Assembly (NCBI GenBank): GCA_016292635.1
Contig: JAEDIC010000004.1
Location: forward strand, 1-64,000
Origin: Clostridia bacterium
Lineage (GTDB): Bacteria; Bacillota; Clostridia; Christensenellales; CAG-138
Reading direction: 5' to 3'
Length of the DNA: 64,000 bases
Shown piece by piece: positions 7,446-16,733 of the stretch (within the stretch, counting starts at the first letter, position 1; each line of letters begins with the position of its first letter). Position numbers and translations under genes: made by a program. The notes beneath the pieces were generated by a model that saw only the letters and a program-made list of their open reading frames with translations, had not been told where the DNA came from and did no database searches.

Positions 7446-9281
7446 TTATTCTGTCCCGTTGGTATGAAAATAATCGTATACGGCCTTTGCCGCCCTCTTT
7501 GTCATGCCCCTTGCCGCCGCCAGCTCCTCCGCCGATGCAGCCTTTATGGCGTCCAGAGAGACGAATTCATCAAACAGCGCCCGCTTGCGCTTTGGTCCCA
7601 TGCCCTCTATTCTGTCCAGCTCGGACATAAGTGCGTTTTTCGCCCTTAGGCTTCGATGGTATGTTATGGCAAAGCGATGGGCCTCATCCCTTATACGTTC
7701 AACTATATGCAGGGCGGGATCCCGCCGTTCAAGTATTAGAGGCTGCTCCTCATCCGGCAGTATTATCTCCTCATTGCGCTCCGCAAGGCCTATGGCGGGT
7801 ATATGGGAAAGGCCGAACTTGTCCAGCACCTTCAGCGCCACGTTCAGCTGTCCCCGGCCGCCGTCTATAACCAGCAGGTCCGGCAGCCGGGAAAATTTCT
7901 CATCCCCGTCCATCGCCCGCTGAAAGCGGCGGGTAAGCACCTCTTCCATTGCCATGTAGTCATCGCCGTTCGCTTCGGCCTTTATGCGGAAGCGCCGGTA
8001 TTCCTTTGGCGCGCTTTTTCCGTTTATGAATACCACCATGCCGGATACCGTATCCCGACCCCGAATATGGGAGTTATCGTAGCATTCCATCCGCTCCGGT
8101 ATGCAGGAAAGGCCTATGGCCTCGCATAGCCTGAGTATTGCGCCCTCGCCCCGCTCCCATGCCCTGTGTTCCAGCTCACGGGCCTTGGTAATGGCCTCGG
8201 CGCCGTTTTTGTATGCCATCTCCGCAAGCTTTCGCTTTTCACCCCGCTGGGGGCATATTATGCTGACCCGGCTTCCCCGGCCTTGGGACAACCAGTTTTC
8301 CAGTGCCTCCTGTTCCTCAGGCATATGATATGTGACTATCTCCCTGGGCACAGGCGCTCCGTCCGCATAATACTGCTTCAGGAAGGAGGCGGTTATTTCC
8401 TCCGGGCTTTCCTCGCCGCAGGATATGGACATACTTTCGGTGCCTATCACCTTGCCCCCCCGCTCAAACAGGGCGAACACCACAGCGTCCTCACCATCCC
8501 GCACAAAGGCGAAAACATCCCGCTCGCTCTGGCTCAATGATATTGCCTGCTGCTTTTCTCCAAGGCTCTTTACGGCGACTATCCTATCCCTAAGCAGCGC
8601 CGCCCGCTCGTATTCCATGTTTTCCGCAGCCTCCTGCATCTGCCGGGTAAAAAGCTCCACTATCGGCTCGGTATGCCCTTCAAGAAACCTGCATACGCTT
8701 TCCAGCAGGGCGTGGTATTGCTCCCGGCTGACATTGCCGCTGCATGGCGCGCAGCATTTGCCAAGGTGATACATAAGGCAGGGGCGCTCGTTGCGGGCAA
8801 TGGCCTTGTTAATATCCTTTTTGCAATGGCGCACAGGGAATGAATCCCTTATCGCGCTCAAAGAATCCTTAAGGCTTATGGCAGAAAGATAAGGGCCGAA
8901 GTATCTTGCTCCGTCCTTTTTTATTTTGCGCACCACCTCAAAGCGGGGATAGTCCTGCCGCATATCCAGCCTTACATAAGGAAAATGCTTATCATCCTTA
9001 AGCAATATGTTATATCTTGGCTTAAGGGCTTTTATAAGGTTGCTTTCAAGGGTAAGAGCCTCTGTTTCGTTGGATGTGATAATATATTGAAAGTCCTCGA
9101 TATGGGACACCATGGCCTCCACCTTCGGAGGCTTCTGAGAGCGCTGAAAATACTGCCGTACTCTGTTTTTAAGGTTTACGGCTTTCCCTACGTATATTAT
9201 TTCCCCCGCACCGTCGTACATCTTATATACGCCGGGACTATCGGGCAATAGTTTCAGTTTTTCCGAAATTATCTCATTCAT
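7446..9281 (-). CDS. uvrC: Excinuclease ABC subunit C
   Basis: Nuclease that cuts on both sides of a DNA lesion held by UvrAB. 611 residues, normal length. The N-terminal GIY-YIG nuclease starts SPGVYKMYDGAGEIIYVGK (about residues 14-32). A UVR helix pair (EAAENMEYERAALLRDRI) lies near 210. The RNase-H-like C-terminal nuclease includes ECYDNSHIRG and VIDGGRGQLN, and tandem helix-hairpin-helix motifs (GMGPKRKRALFDEF) end the protein. AGGAG precedes the ATG. It follows the ytxC-like gene by 51 bases. uvrA and uvrB are not in the window. Confidence 0.97.
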   Translation of the reverse strand: MNEIISEKLKLLPDSPGVYKMYDGAGEIIYVGKAVNLKNRVRQYFQRSQKPPKVEAMVSHIEDFQYIITSNETEALTLESNLIKALKPRYNILLKDDKHFPYVRLDMRQDYPRFEVVRKIKKDGARYFGPYLSAISLKDSLSAIRDSFPVRHCKKDINKAIARNERPCLMYHLGKCCAPCSGNVSREQYHALLESVCRFLEGHTEPIVELFTRQMQEAAENMEYERAALLRDRIVAVKSLGEKQQAISLSQSERDVFAFVRDGEDAVVFALFERGGKVIGTESMSISCGEESPEEITASFLKQYYADGAPVPREIVTYHMPEEQEALENWLSQGRGSRVSIICPQRGEKRKLAEMAYKNGAEAITKARELEHRAWERGEGAILRLCEAIGLSCIPERMECYDNSHIRGRDTVSGMVVFINGKSAPKEYRRFRIKAEANGDDYMAMEEVLTRRFQRAMDGDEKFSRLPDLLVIDGGRGQLNVALKVLDKFGLSHIPAIGLAERNEEIILPDEEQPLILERRDPALHIVERIRDEAHRFAITYHRSLRAKNALMSELDRIEGMGPKRKRALFDEFVSLDAIKAASAEELAAARGMTKRAAKAVYDYFHTNGTE

Positions 9282-9332
9282 AGGCGACTCCTTTTCAAGG
9301 ATTATACCACCACGCCGCCTCTCAGGTCTATT

Positions 9333-10064
9333 CTATTTAAAAAACCGCACCCGCCCTTCAAATACCCGCTTTAAACTATCAAAAAGAGAAGCGCATCTTC
9401 CGCCGGAAAGGTCGTATACCGTTATGCTTTCCGGGGCAAGGCCCACCAGTACGCTCATTATGCCGTCCTCGGTGCAGCGCTCGTAATCTATGCGTATATC
9501 CTTATCATCGGTGAATGTGCAGCTGCCGTCCGGGTTCAGTATAACGTATATGTCCCCCGTCTGGGGGCTCCTCAGCTTTATAAAGGCTGCAAGCACCCGC
9601 ATAAACTCCATATACTCCGCATCCAGCAGCAGCTCATCCGCCGCCTTGAGCACAGCCCGCTCCCACTCCCTCCGGTATTCCTTCATGCGGAAGTCCATGT
9701 ACCCCTCAAGCTGAAGGTGTTCATTTTCCGCAAAATACTCAACCAGCCCGCCCTGCACCGCCCCCATCCCCGCAGAACGCCGGGCAAGGCGTATGGCCTC
9801 GGGCAGCACAGCCTTCTTTTCCTCAAGGGATATGGGCAGGTCGTTTACCATATAGGCTATCTCAAACTGGGCAAGGTCCATCAGCAGTAGCTCCGCCAAT
9901 GCGGCGCACCATTCCTCCATCTGCACAGCGCCGGATACCTCCGCCCAGGCAAAGGTATTATCCCCCTCCGGCAATATATCGCAGCCCAGCTTTTCCAGCC
10001 GTCTTTTCAGCAAATAGCTTATATCCGCCTCGTATTTTTCAGTACCAATGGAATATATACCCAC
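9333..10064 (-). CDS. ytxC: Putative sporulation protein, YtxC-like
   Basis: 243-residue protein resembling the YtxC family, a poorly characterised group found in spore-forming Firmicutes. Features include an N-terminal segment with an ISYLLKRRLEKLG helix, a central acidic helical part and a C-terminal domain ending SLFDSLKRVFEGRVRFFK. The start is GTG at 10064, with GGAGAGG five bases upstream. Divergent placement beside a T-box-controlled thrS is, from memory, common for this family and supports the call. No enzymatic motif is visible. It is first in the run leading to uvrC and hprK. Confidence 0.65.
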   Translation of the reverse strand: MGIYSIGTEKYEADISYLLKRRLEKLGCDILPEGDNTFAWAEVSGAVQMEEWCAALAELLLMDLAQFEIAYMVNDLPISLEEKKAVLPEAIRLARRSAGMGAVQGGLVEYFAENEHLQLEGYMDFRMKEYRREWERAVLKAADELLLDAEYMEFMRVLAAFIKLRSPQTGDIYVILNPDGSCTFTDDKDIRIDYERCTEDGIMSVLVGLAPESITVYDLSGGRCASLFDSLKRVFEGRVRFFK

Positions 10065-10192
10065 TCAATCCTCTCCTTTTGCCCTATACCAGCAGAATAT
10101 GCCCAAAGGGCCGCTGCGGTGCGCCCCTTTTGCATGATGGTATTATGCGCCCCGAAAAGCTTCTGCCCGCCCTGTAAATTTTGCCACGGGGC

Positions 10193-10221
10193 TTGACATT
10201 CGTTCCTTTCAGACATATAAT
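10193..10221 (+). promoter_or_regulatory. Consensus sigma-A promoter of the thrS leader
   Basis: Perfect TTGACA (10193-10198), 17-base spacer and perfect TATAAT (10216-10221), directly ahead of the T-box leader. Confidence 0.85.
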
Positions 10222-10228
10222 TTTAATA

Positions 10229-10472
10229 ATATTTATCGTGGGATGATACGGGCTTTAGTACCGTGTGCATTACTTCCATCCAAGAGAAAAAGCGCCGTGG
10301 GCTGCAAGCGTTTTTATGGGAGGCACATTTTGGGAATACCACCCCGCTACTGCGATCGCTTAGGGCCCGTTACAGCCCCATCGAGTGGGTTTTATACCAA
10401 CTAGGGTGGAACCGCGGATATGTTTAACATAGTCCGTCCCTTGCAATGCATGGGGCGGACGTTTTTATATTT
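10229..10472 (+). ncRNA. T-box riboswitch leader (tRNA-Thr) of thrS
   Basis: The canonical T-box AGGGTGGAACCGCGG lies at 10403-10417. It is followed by a terminator stem, GTCCGTCCC pairing with GGGGCGGAC, at about 10432-10460 and a GTTTTTATATTT tail. An AGTA motif typical of the stem I bulge is at 10257-10260. A likely threonine specifier ACC lies in GGGAATACCACCCC at about 10332-10345. Uncharged tRNA-Thr is expected to stabilise the antiterminator and allow thrS transcription. Confidence 0.92.
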
Positions 10473-10513
10473 CCGCCCGAAATAAAAGCTTATATTTCAC
10501 AAGGAGGAAAACC

Positions 10514-12418
10514 ATGAACATTACCTTTCCCGATGGCTCCGTTAAGGAGTTTCAGGACGGCATGACCGCCCTGCAGATAGCCGAATCCATCAGTCCCCGC
10601 CTGCGAAAGGCCACCCTTGCCGCAGAGATAGACGGTCAGCGTGCGGACGCTTTTCGCCCCATTCACGGCGACCACAGCCTTAAGCTGCTCACCTTTGATG
10701 ACGCCGACGGCCGCTGGGCAATGCGCCACACCGGCTCCCATATCCTTGCACAGGCCGTAAAGCGTGTGCATCCCGAGGCAAAATTTGCCATAGGCCCTGC
10801 CATTGAAAACGGCTTCTATTACGACTTTGACGCAGAACCTTTCACTCCGGAAGATCTCGTTCAGATCGAAAAAGAGATGGAAAAGATAATCGCCGAGTCC
10901 CTGCCCCTTGAGCGCTTTGAGCTGCCCCGTGAGGAGGCTATTCAAATGTTCAAGGAAAAGGATGAACCCTATAAGGTGGAGCTCATCGAAGATCTGCCCA
11001 AAGACGCCATCATCAGCTTTTACAAGCAGGGCGACTTTGTTGACCTTTGCGCCGGCCCCCACGTTGAGACCACCGGCAAGGTAAAGTTCGTTAAGCTCAT
11101 GAGCGTTGCGGGCGCATACTGGCGGGGAAGCGAAAAGAACAAGATGCTCCAGCGCATATACGGCACTGCCTTCGAAAAGAAATCCGACCTTGATGAATAC
11201 ATTGCCCGCATAGAGGAAGCCAAAAAGCGCGACCACCGCAAGCTGGGCAAGGAGCTTGGCCTGTTTACCCTCATGGAAGAGGGTCCCGGCTTCCCCTTCT
11301 TCCTGCCCAAGGGCATGGTGCTCCGCAACACCCTGCTTGATTACTGGCATGAAGTACATAAGCGCTACGGCTATGTGGAGATATCCACCCCCATTATCCT
11401 GAATCAGGACCTCTGGCACAGGAGCGGTCACTGGGATCACTACAAGGACAATATGTACACCACCGTCATTGACGATATGGATTACGCCGTAAAGCCCATG
11501 AACTGCCCCGGCGGAATGCTTGTATATAAGACTGAGCCCCATTCCTACCGTGACCTGCCCCTGCGCATGGCAGAACTGGGCCTTGTTCACCGCCATGAAC
11601 TGTCCGGCGCTCTCCACGGCCTGTTCCGTGTTCGCTGCTTCACTCAGGACGACGCCCATATCTTCATGACATGGGATCAGATGGAAGAAGAGATTCAGAA
11701 CGTTGTCCGCCTGTTTGACGATGTATACTCCACCTTCGGCCTCAAGTACCAGATTGAAGTTTCCACCATGCCGGAAGATCACATCGGCGAGAAGGAAACC
11801 TGGGATTTTGCAACCGAGACCCTCAAGCGTGCCATTGAGCACATGGGCAAGTCCTATGTTATCAACGAGGGCGACGGCGCTTTCTACGGCCCCAAGCTGG
11901 ACTTCCACCTTTCCGACTCCCTTGGACGCACCTGGCAGTGCGGCACCATTCAGCTGGATATGCAGATGCCCGAGCGGTTCGACCTTGAGTACGTTGGCGA
12001 AGACGGTCAGAAGCACCGCCCCGTAATGATACACCGTGTTGTTCTTGGCTCAATTGAGCGCTTCATCGGCGTTATCACCGAGCACTTTGCAGGCGCATTC
12101 CCCACCTGGCTGTCGCCAGTTCAGGTAAAGGTTCTTCCCCTGACCGACCGCACCGCAGAGGCCTGCCGCAATATCGCAGAAGAGCTTGATAAGTGCGGCC
12201 TTCGTGTTGAGGTTGACTATCGCAGCGAAAAGCTGGGCTACAAGATTCGTGAAGCACAGCTGCAGAAGATACCCTATATGCTGGTGGTTGGCGACCGGGA
12301 TGTTGAAAACGGCGTGGTATCCGTTCGCTCCCGCAAGGGCGGCGATCTGGGCGCCATGACCCTTGACGCCTTCAAGAAGAAGATACTGAACGAAGTAGCC
12401 ACCAAGGCTGTGGACTAA
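10514..12418 (+). CDS. thrS: Threonyl-tRNA synthetase
   Basis: Class II aminoacyl-tRNA synthetase, 634 residues. It has an N-terminal TGS domain (1-60) and an editing/SAD domain with HTGSHILAQAVKRVHP (HxxxH near residues 76-80). In the catalytic core, MNCPGGM (zinc cysteine), HRHELSGALHGLFRVRCFTQ (motif 2) and FYGPKLDFH are visible, followed by a C-terminal anticodon-binding domain. AAGGAGG lies 7 bases before the ATG. Expression is controlled by the upstream Thr T-box. It is the only long plus-strand gene in the first 26 kb. Confidence 0.98.
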   Translation: MNITFPDGSVKEFQDGMTALQIAESISPRLRKATLAAEIDGQRADAFRPIHGDHSLKLLTFDDADGRWAMRHTGSHILAQAVKRVHPEAKFAIGPAIENGFYYDFDAEPFTPEDLVQIEKEMEKIIAESLPLERFELPREEAIQMFKEKDEPYKVELIEDLPKDAIISFYKQGDFVDLCAGPHVETTGKVKFVKLMSVAGAYWRGSEKNKMLQRIYGTAFEKKSDLDEYIARIEEAKKRDHRKLGKELGLFTLMEEGPGFPFFLPKGMVLRNTLLDYWHEVHKRYGYVEISTPIILNQDLWHRSGHWDHYKDNMYTTVIDDMDYAVKPMNCPGGMLVYKTEPHSYRDLPLRMAELGLVHRHELSGALHGLFRVRCFTQDDAHIFMTWDQMEEEIQNVVRLFDDVYSTFGLKYQIEVSTMPEDHIGEKETWDFATETLKRAIEHMGKSYVINEGDGAFYGPKLDFHLSDSLGRTWQCGTIQLDMQMPERFDLEYVGEDGQKHRPVMIHRVVLGSIERFIGVITEHFAGAFPTWLSPVQVKVLPLTDRTAEACRNIAEELDKCGLRVEVDYRSEKLGYKIREAQLQKIPYMLVVGDRDVENGVVSVRSRKGGDLGAMTLDAFKKKILNEVATKAVD

Positions 12419-12433
12419 AGCAAAATAAAAGCG

Positions 12434-12477
12434 GCAAAGGGCGGGCGTTATGCCTGTCCTTTTTGCGTTTTGGTTTT
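12434..12477 (+). terminator. Probable thrS terminator
   Basis: GCAAAGGGCGGGC pairs imperfectly with GCCTGTCCTTTTTGC, followed by GTTTTGGTTTT, 15 bases after the thrS stop. Confidence 0.6.
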
Positions 12478-12618
12478 ATCGCATTTTCGCGGATACGGAC
12501 GAAACTCAAACCGGCGGCGGAGCATAAGGTATCGCGGCTGTAAATGATAGCATGGCGCCGATTTTCCATACCCGCCCGTCACCCTTTAAGAAGCTCCTTC
12601 CCCTGCGGAATAAATAGA

Positions 12619-12664
12619 AGCGGATTGCCACGCCAACCTGCGGGCTGGCTGGCAATGGCATAAG
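12619..12664. repeat. Candidate dispersed palindromic repeat
   Basis: The noncoding stretch between thrS and arcC contains an imperfect inverted repeat: TTGCCACGCCAACC, a short loop, then GGGCTGGCTGGCAA. The pattern ATTGCCACG...GGCAATG resembles short intergenic repeats I recall from other clostridial genomes, but no second copy was recognised in this window. The rest of 12,478-12,742 shows no gene. Confidence 0.4.
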
Positions 12665-12742
12665 CCTTTGCGGCCATAATTCCACAATTTTTCGTTCGGC
12701 TGCGCCATAGTCGAAGCTGCATTAAAATGGCGGAGCGCGGGT

Positions 12743-12791
12743 TTAAAAAAAATAATCGCCCCATTCTTATTTGAGAGGAAAGAACAGGGCG
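12743..12791 (-). terminator. Rho-independent terminator of arcC
   Basis: On the minus strand a stem formed by CGCCC..TTCTT and AAGAA..GGGCG, with an 11-12-base loop, is followed by ATTATTTTTTTTAAA, about 30 bases after the arcC stop. Confidence 0.7.
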
Positions 12792-12822
12792 ACGGATGGG
12801 TGATATTCGGTTTTTGCGGGGT

Positions 12823-13761
12823 TTATTTAACGGTGGTGCCCGCCTTGCCTGCAAGAGCCTCAACGGCCTTGTCAAGGGAGGTTATGATGGAAATACGGCC
12901 GGGTTTGCTTTCAACAAACTTAACCGCGGCCTCTATCTTGGGCAGCATGGAGCCGGGAGCAAAGTGGCCCTCGGAGATGTACTGCTTTGCCTCGTCGATG
13001 GAGAGGGTGTCAAGGTCCTTCTGATTCGGCTTCTTGAAGTTAATGCTGACCTTTTCCACAGCGGTGAGTATCACCAGGGCGTCCGCATCCAGGTCCTCGG
13101 CGAGCTTTTCGCTGGCAAGGTCCTTATCGATAACAGCAGCGGTGCCCTCAAGCTGGCCCTGCTCGTTGCGGATAACGGGAATGCCGCCGCCGCCCACGGT
13201 AACGGTGATAAAGCCGTTATCCACAAGGCACTTTACGGCGTTAATCTCCTCTATGGCAACAGGCATGGGAGACGCAACGACACGCCTCCAGCCGCGACCC
13301 GCATCTTCCTTCATAACGTAGCCCTTCTCCTCGGCGATGGCCTTTGCCTCTTCCTCGGTATAAAATGGGCCAATGGGCTTGGAGGGGTTCTTGAACTTGG
13401 GGTCGTTCTGATCCACCAGCACCTGGGTGACCACGGTGGCAACCTCGGTCTTATTGCCCCGGCTGCGGAGAACTTTGGTAAGCCCCTGCTGAATGTGATA
13501 GCCGATATAGCCCTGGCTCATTGCGCCGCATACGTCAAAGGGCATGGCTGGGGTAACGGGCACGGCGTATTCGTTCTGCAGCACTATGCGTCCAACCTGA
13601 GGACCGTTTCCGTGGGCAACGACTACCTTATAACCCGCCTCGATAATGTCGGCGATGTATTCGGCGGTCTTTTCAACCACATCAAGCTGCGCCTCGGCTG
13701 TTGCGGGCTTACCGGCTTCCTGCAGTGCGTTTCCGCCCAGAGCTATAACTATCTTTTTCAT
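12823..13761 (-). CDS. arcC: Carbamate kinase
   Basis: Transfers phosphate from carbamoyl phosphate to ADP, yielding ATP, ammonia and CO2. 312 residues, normal length. Amino-acid-kinase fold with ALGGNALQ (residues 7-14), VVAHGNGPQVG (about 47-57), TVGGGGIPV near 213, and conserved K/D residues in AAVIDKDLASE. AGGAG lies 8-9 bases before the ATG. Arginine deiminase (arcA) and ornithine carbamoyltransferase (arcB) are absent nearby, so the carbamoyl phosphate source (citrulline, allantoin/oxamate or agmatine routes) is unknown. Terminators on both sides indicate a single-gene unit. Confidence 0.95.
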   Translation of the reverse strand: MKKIVIALGGNALQEAGKPATAEAQLDVVEKTAEYIADIIEAGYKVVVAHGNGPQVGRIVLQNEYAVPVTPAMPFDVCGAMSQGYIGYHIQQGLTKVLRSRGNKTEVATVVTQVLVDQNDPKFKNPSKPIGPFYTEEEAKAIAEEKGYVMKEDAGRGWRRVVASPMPVAIEEINAVKCLVDNGFITVTVGGGGIPVIRNEQGQLEGTAAVIDKDLASEKLAEDLDADALVILTAVEKVSINFKKPNQKDLDTLSIDEAKQYISEGHFAPGSMLPKIEAAVKFVESKPGRISIITSLDKAVEALAGKAGTTVK

Positions 13762-13904
13762 GGGTGCTTCTCCTCGCTGATTCTTTTGATTATATTATGG
13801 TGGATTTGCCTTTGTGGTAAGTTTCGTTTTGTTAAATACATTCTACCATGTACAAAATATTTTAGCAATGCTAATTTATTTTTTGCTATATAAAAAATAC
13901 GCAA

Positions 13905-13932
13905 AAATCAGCCCCCGGAAGATTCCGGGGGC
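13905..13932 (-). terminator. Rho-independent terminator of gdhA
   Basis: GCCCCCGGAA pairs with TTCCGGGGGC (13911-13932); on the minus strand TGATTTTTGCG follows. Confidence 0.75.
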
Positions 13933-13964
13933 GTTTGCTTATTTGCTTTGCTTTAAGGCTTTGA

Positions 13965-15311
13965 TTATACAAGGCCCTGAGCCATCATGGCATCGGCAAC
14001 CTTCTTGAAGCCTGCCAGGTTGGCGCCGGCTACCAGGTTGTAGCCCAGGCCGCACTCTTCGGCAGCCTTTGCGGAGGCAGCGTGAATGTTAACCATGATG
14101 TTGTGGAGCTGGTTGTCAACATCCTCGGCCTTCCAGGCGAGACGCTCGGAGTTCTGGGACATTTCCAGACCGGAAGTGGCTACGCCGCCGGCATTAACAG
14201 CCTTGGAAGGAGCAACGATGAGGCCCTTGTCCATGAGGTAGTAGAGGGCGTCGTTGGTGGTGGGCATATTGGCAACTTCGATGTAGTACTTAGTGCCGTT
14301 GTTGAAAATCTGCTCGGCTTCTTCCATGCGGATCTCGTTCTGGTAAGCGGCAGGCATGCAGATGTCGCCCTTAACTTCCCAGGCCTTCTTACCGGGTACA
14401 AACTTTACGCCAAACTTGTCGGCATAGTCCTGAGCCCTGTTGCGGCCGGAAGCACGCATTTCGAGCATGTAGTCCAGCTTTTCCTGAGTGCAGATACCAT
14501 CGGGATCGTAGCAGTAGCCATCGGGGCCGGACAGGGTCACGACCTTGGCGCCCAGCTGAGCGGCCTTGGTGGCAATACCCCAGGCAACGTTGCCGAATCC
14601 GGACATTACGATAGTCTTGCCCTTGATATCGTCATTCTCATGCTTGAGAACTTCACATACATAGTAGATAGCGCCGAAACCGGTGGCCTCGGGACGGATA
14701 AGGCTGCCGCCGTAGCTCAGGCCCTTACCGGTGAGAACGCCGTTTTCATACGCGCCGCGGATGCGCTTATACTGACCGAACAGGTAGCCGATCTCGCGGC
14801 CGCCTACGCCGATGTCGCCGGCAGGAACGTCAGTATTGGGACCGATGTGACGATAGAGCTCGGTCATGAAGGCCTGGCAGAAACGCATGATTTCGGCATC
14901 GCTCTTGCCGTTGGGATCAAAGTCGGAACCGCCCTTACCGCCGCCCATGGGCAGGGAGGTCAGGCTGTTCTTGAAGGTCTGCTCAAAGCCGAGGAACTTC
15001 ATAACAGAAAGGTTTACGTGGGGAGCAAAACGCAGACCGCCCTTGTAAGGACCGATTGCGCTGTTGAACTGTACACGATAGCCGCGGTTTACGTTTACCT
15101 TGCCGGCATCATCTGTCCATACTACGCGGAACTCGATTACACGCTCGGGCTCTACAAGCCTCTCAAGAAGGCCAGCCTTCTCGTATTCGGGATGCTGTTC
15201 AATAACAGTTTCGAGGGAGTTAAGTACTTCTTCTACCGTCTGAAGGAATTCAGGTTCGTCAGGATTGCGTTTCTTGGTTTCTTCCAATACCCTGTTGATA
15301 TAAGCGTTCAT
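13965..15311 (-). CDS. gdhA: Glutamate dehydrogenase (NADP-type, hexameric)
   Basis: Interconverts glutamate and 2-oxoglutarate plus ammonia. 448 residues, as for hexameric bacterial enzymes of the E. coli/Clostridium type. The substrate-site motif PMGGGKGGSDFDPNGKSD (about residues 121-138) contains the catalytic lysine. The dinucleotide fold is near 238 (SGFGNVAWGIATKAAQLG), and an NAGGVATSGLEM motif is near the C-terminus. AGGAGG lies 7 bases before the ATG. Transcribed alone, from a good promoter to a strong terminator. NADP preference is inferred from family resemblance. It may connect with the isocitrate dehydrogenase operon 8 kb away through 2-oxoglutarate. Confidence 0.95.
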   Translation of the reverse strand: MNAYINRVLEETKKRNPDEPEFLQTVEEVLNSLETVIEQHPEYEKAGLLERLVEPERVIEFRVVWTDDAGKVNVNRGYRVQFNSAIGPYKGGLRFAPHVNLSVMKFLGFEQTFKNSLTSLPMGGGKGGSDFDPNGKSDAEIMRFCQAFMTELYRHIGPNTDVPAGDIGVGGREIGYLFGQYKRIRGAYENGVLTGKGLSYGGSLIRPEATGFGAIYYVCEVLKHENDDIKGKTIVMSGFGNVAWGIATKAAQLGAKVVTLSGPDGYCYDPDGICTQEKLDYMLEMRASGRNRAQDYADKFGVKFVPGKKAWEVKGDICMPAAYQNEIRMEEAEQIFNNGTKYYIEVANMPTTNDALYYLMDKGLIVAPSKAVNAGGVATSGLEMSQNSERLAWKAEDVDNQLHNIMVNIHAASAKAAEECGLGYNLVAGANLAGFKKVADAMMAQGLV

Positions 15312-15357
15312 ACGTGCCTCCTGTTATATTTTGATGCTCTCACATCGGTTTGGGTAA

Positions 15358-15386
15358 ATTATACCACTTGGAAAGGTGGAAAGCAA
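15358..15386 (-). promoter_or_regulatory. Probable sigma-A promoter of gdhA
   Basis: TTGCTT (15381-15386), 17-base spacer and TATAAT (15358-15363) on the minus strand, 47 bases before the start codon. Confidence 0.65.
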
Positions 15387-15427
15387 TATACACAAGCTCC
15401 CTTGTAAAATTGTCATTTTTATTATCA

Positions 15428-15450
15428 ATGCCCTATTTCGGGGCTTTTTT
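15428..15450 (+). terminator. Short terminator-like hairpin, plus orientation
   Basis: GCCCT, a 5-base loop and GGGGC are followed by eight T on the plus strand, upstream of the gdhA promoter. No plus-strand gene ends here. The rest of 15,312-15,585 shows only the gdhA promoter and no gene. Confidence 0.4.
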
Positions 15451-15585
15451 TTGAAATTTTACATCTTCCGGCAGACAATATATTTTAGCTTGCGCCAATT
15501 ATTTTGGATACTCAGGCTCGCTTGGGCTCGTATGCATATATATGTTCACTGCCATACGCAGTATGTCATCAATGTGCCATCAGCG

Positions 15586-15619
15586 CAAAAAAACAGCGGG
15601 AACCGTAATAAGCTCCCGC
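15586..15619 (-). terminator. Rho-independent terminator of dctP
   Basis: GCGGGAGC pairs with GTTCCCGC across an 8-base loop (15596-15619). TGTTTTTTTGCG follows on the minus strand, 17 bases after the dctP stop. Confidence 0.8.
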
Positions 15620-15635
15620 AGGATTCAACCGTTCG

Positions 15636-16697
15636 TTATCCGGCAGCTTCTTCAAGCGCCTGCATGAGCAGAGTTCCCAGGCCATCCACCTGCTTATCTA
15701 TATCCCTGTAAAGCTCCTGCACGCCCTCCAGTTCAAGCACGCTTTCATAAAACCTATCGTCATACTGTATAAGGGTCATACCGCCCTCTGCGAGGGTCTT
15801 TTTATTTTGGGCGTCTATCTGCTGAAGCTGCGGATTCATTACCGCCAGCGCATCGAATACAGCCTGCTCGAGGGCCGCCTGATATTCCGAAGGCAGTCCG
15901 TTGAACGATTCGCTGTTTATGAGTATCTGATTGGCATAGAGTATGTGATTTGTGCAGGCAAGATACTTCTGCACCTCCTGAAAATTTGCCCCAACGCAGG
16001 TATCCGCCGCGTTCTCTTGGGCATCTATGGTGCCGCTCTGCAGAGCGAAATACACCTCGGACCAGGCGAGAGGAGTGGGTTCCGCCCCTATGGCTGTCCA
16101 GAAAGCCATGTGGTTGCTGTTTTCCATGGTGCGTATCTGCAACCCCTTGAATGCGGAAAGGTTGGAAAGCTCCACATTGGCAGTTGTAAGGCGGTATGTG
16201 GCGTTCTGCATAAAGCCCAGCAGCCGGTATCCCGCCGCCTCATATGCCTCATTCAGCGCAGCGCTGAATTGGTTTTCCCCATTAAGCACCTCATCTATTA
16301 CTTCGCCGTTATATCCGGCAAATACCAGCGGCATATCAAACACCGCCATCTGTGGCACAAAATTCACCACCGGCGCCGTCTGGCATACCACTATGTCAAT
16401 ATCCCCATCCTGAGCCTGGCGAAGAAGGTCCGTATCCCCGCCAAGATCGCCGTTTGGATGATAGTCGATGGTAAGCTTGCCCCCGGTGATATCCGCAACA
16501 TTTTGGGCCACAAGCTCACCGAACATCTGTCCTGCCGCTCCTTTTCCGGTGGAATCCGCGCCGATGAGCTCCACGGCATCCAGCTCAGAATAAAGGCCGC
16601 TCTGCTCCCCATGTGGGGCTTCGCCGCCGGAGGGCCCGCAGGCCGCCACGGACAAAGCCATTATACATATCAAAATCCCAGCAATGATTTTCTTCAT
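15636..16697 (-). CDS. TRAP transporter solute-binding lipoprotein (DctP type)
   Basis: Extracytoplasmic ligand-binding subunit of a TRAP transporter. Residues 1-20 form a lipoprotein signal with lipobox LSVAAC, so the mature protein is probably anchored at Cys20. The DctP fold follows: ADITGGKLTIDYHPNGDLGG near residue 90, LKGLQ-like FKGLQIRTMEN near 183, and AWSEVYFALQSGTIDAQENA near 210. The arginine in LQIRTMEN is the usual carboxylate-binding residue, so the ligand is probably an organic acid. It is last in the dctQ-dctM-dctP order and ends in a terminator. Confidence 0.93.
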   Translation of the reverse strand: MKKIIAGILICIMALSVAACGPSGGEAPHGEQSGLYSELDAVELIGADSTGKGAAGQMFGELVAQNVADITGGKLTIDYHPNGDLGGDTDLLRQAQDGDIDIVVCQTAPVVNFVPQMAVFDMPLVFAGYNGEVIDEVLNGENQFSAALNEAYEAAGYRLLGFMQNATYRLTTANVELSNLSAFKGLQIRTMENSNHMAFWTAIGAEPTPLAWSEVYFALQSGTIDAQENAADTCVGANFQEVQKYLACTNHILYANQILINSESFNGLPSEYQAALEQAVFDALAVMNPQLQQIDAQNKKTLAEGGMTLIQYDDRFYESVLELEGVQELYRDIDKQVDGLGTLLMQALEEAAG

Positions 16698-16733
16698 AGT
16701 TTTCCTTCGATAAAAAATATAGTTTTCCCGGTT

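Noticed and set aside
10490..12034. 514-codon open frame on the minus strand
   Set aside because: It is fully antisense to thrS, which has T-box, ribosome-binding site and all synthetase motifs; the antisense product has no recognisable domain.
12579..12875. 98-codon minus-strand frame between thrS and arcC
   Set aside because: It runs through the arcC terminator and palindromic repeat into the arcC 3' end in another frame.
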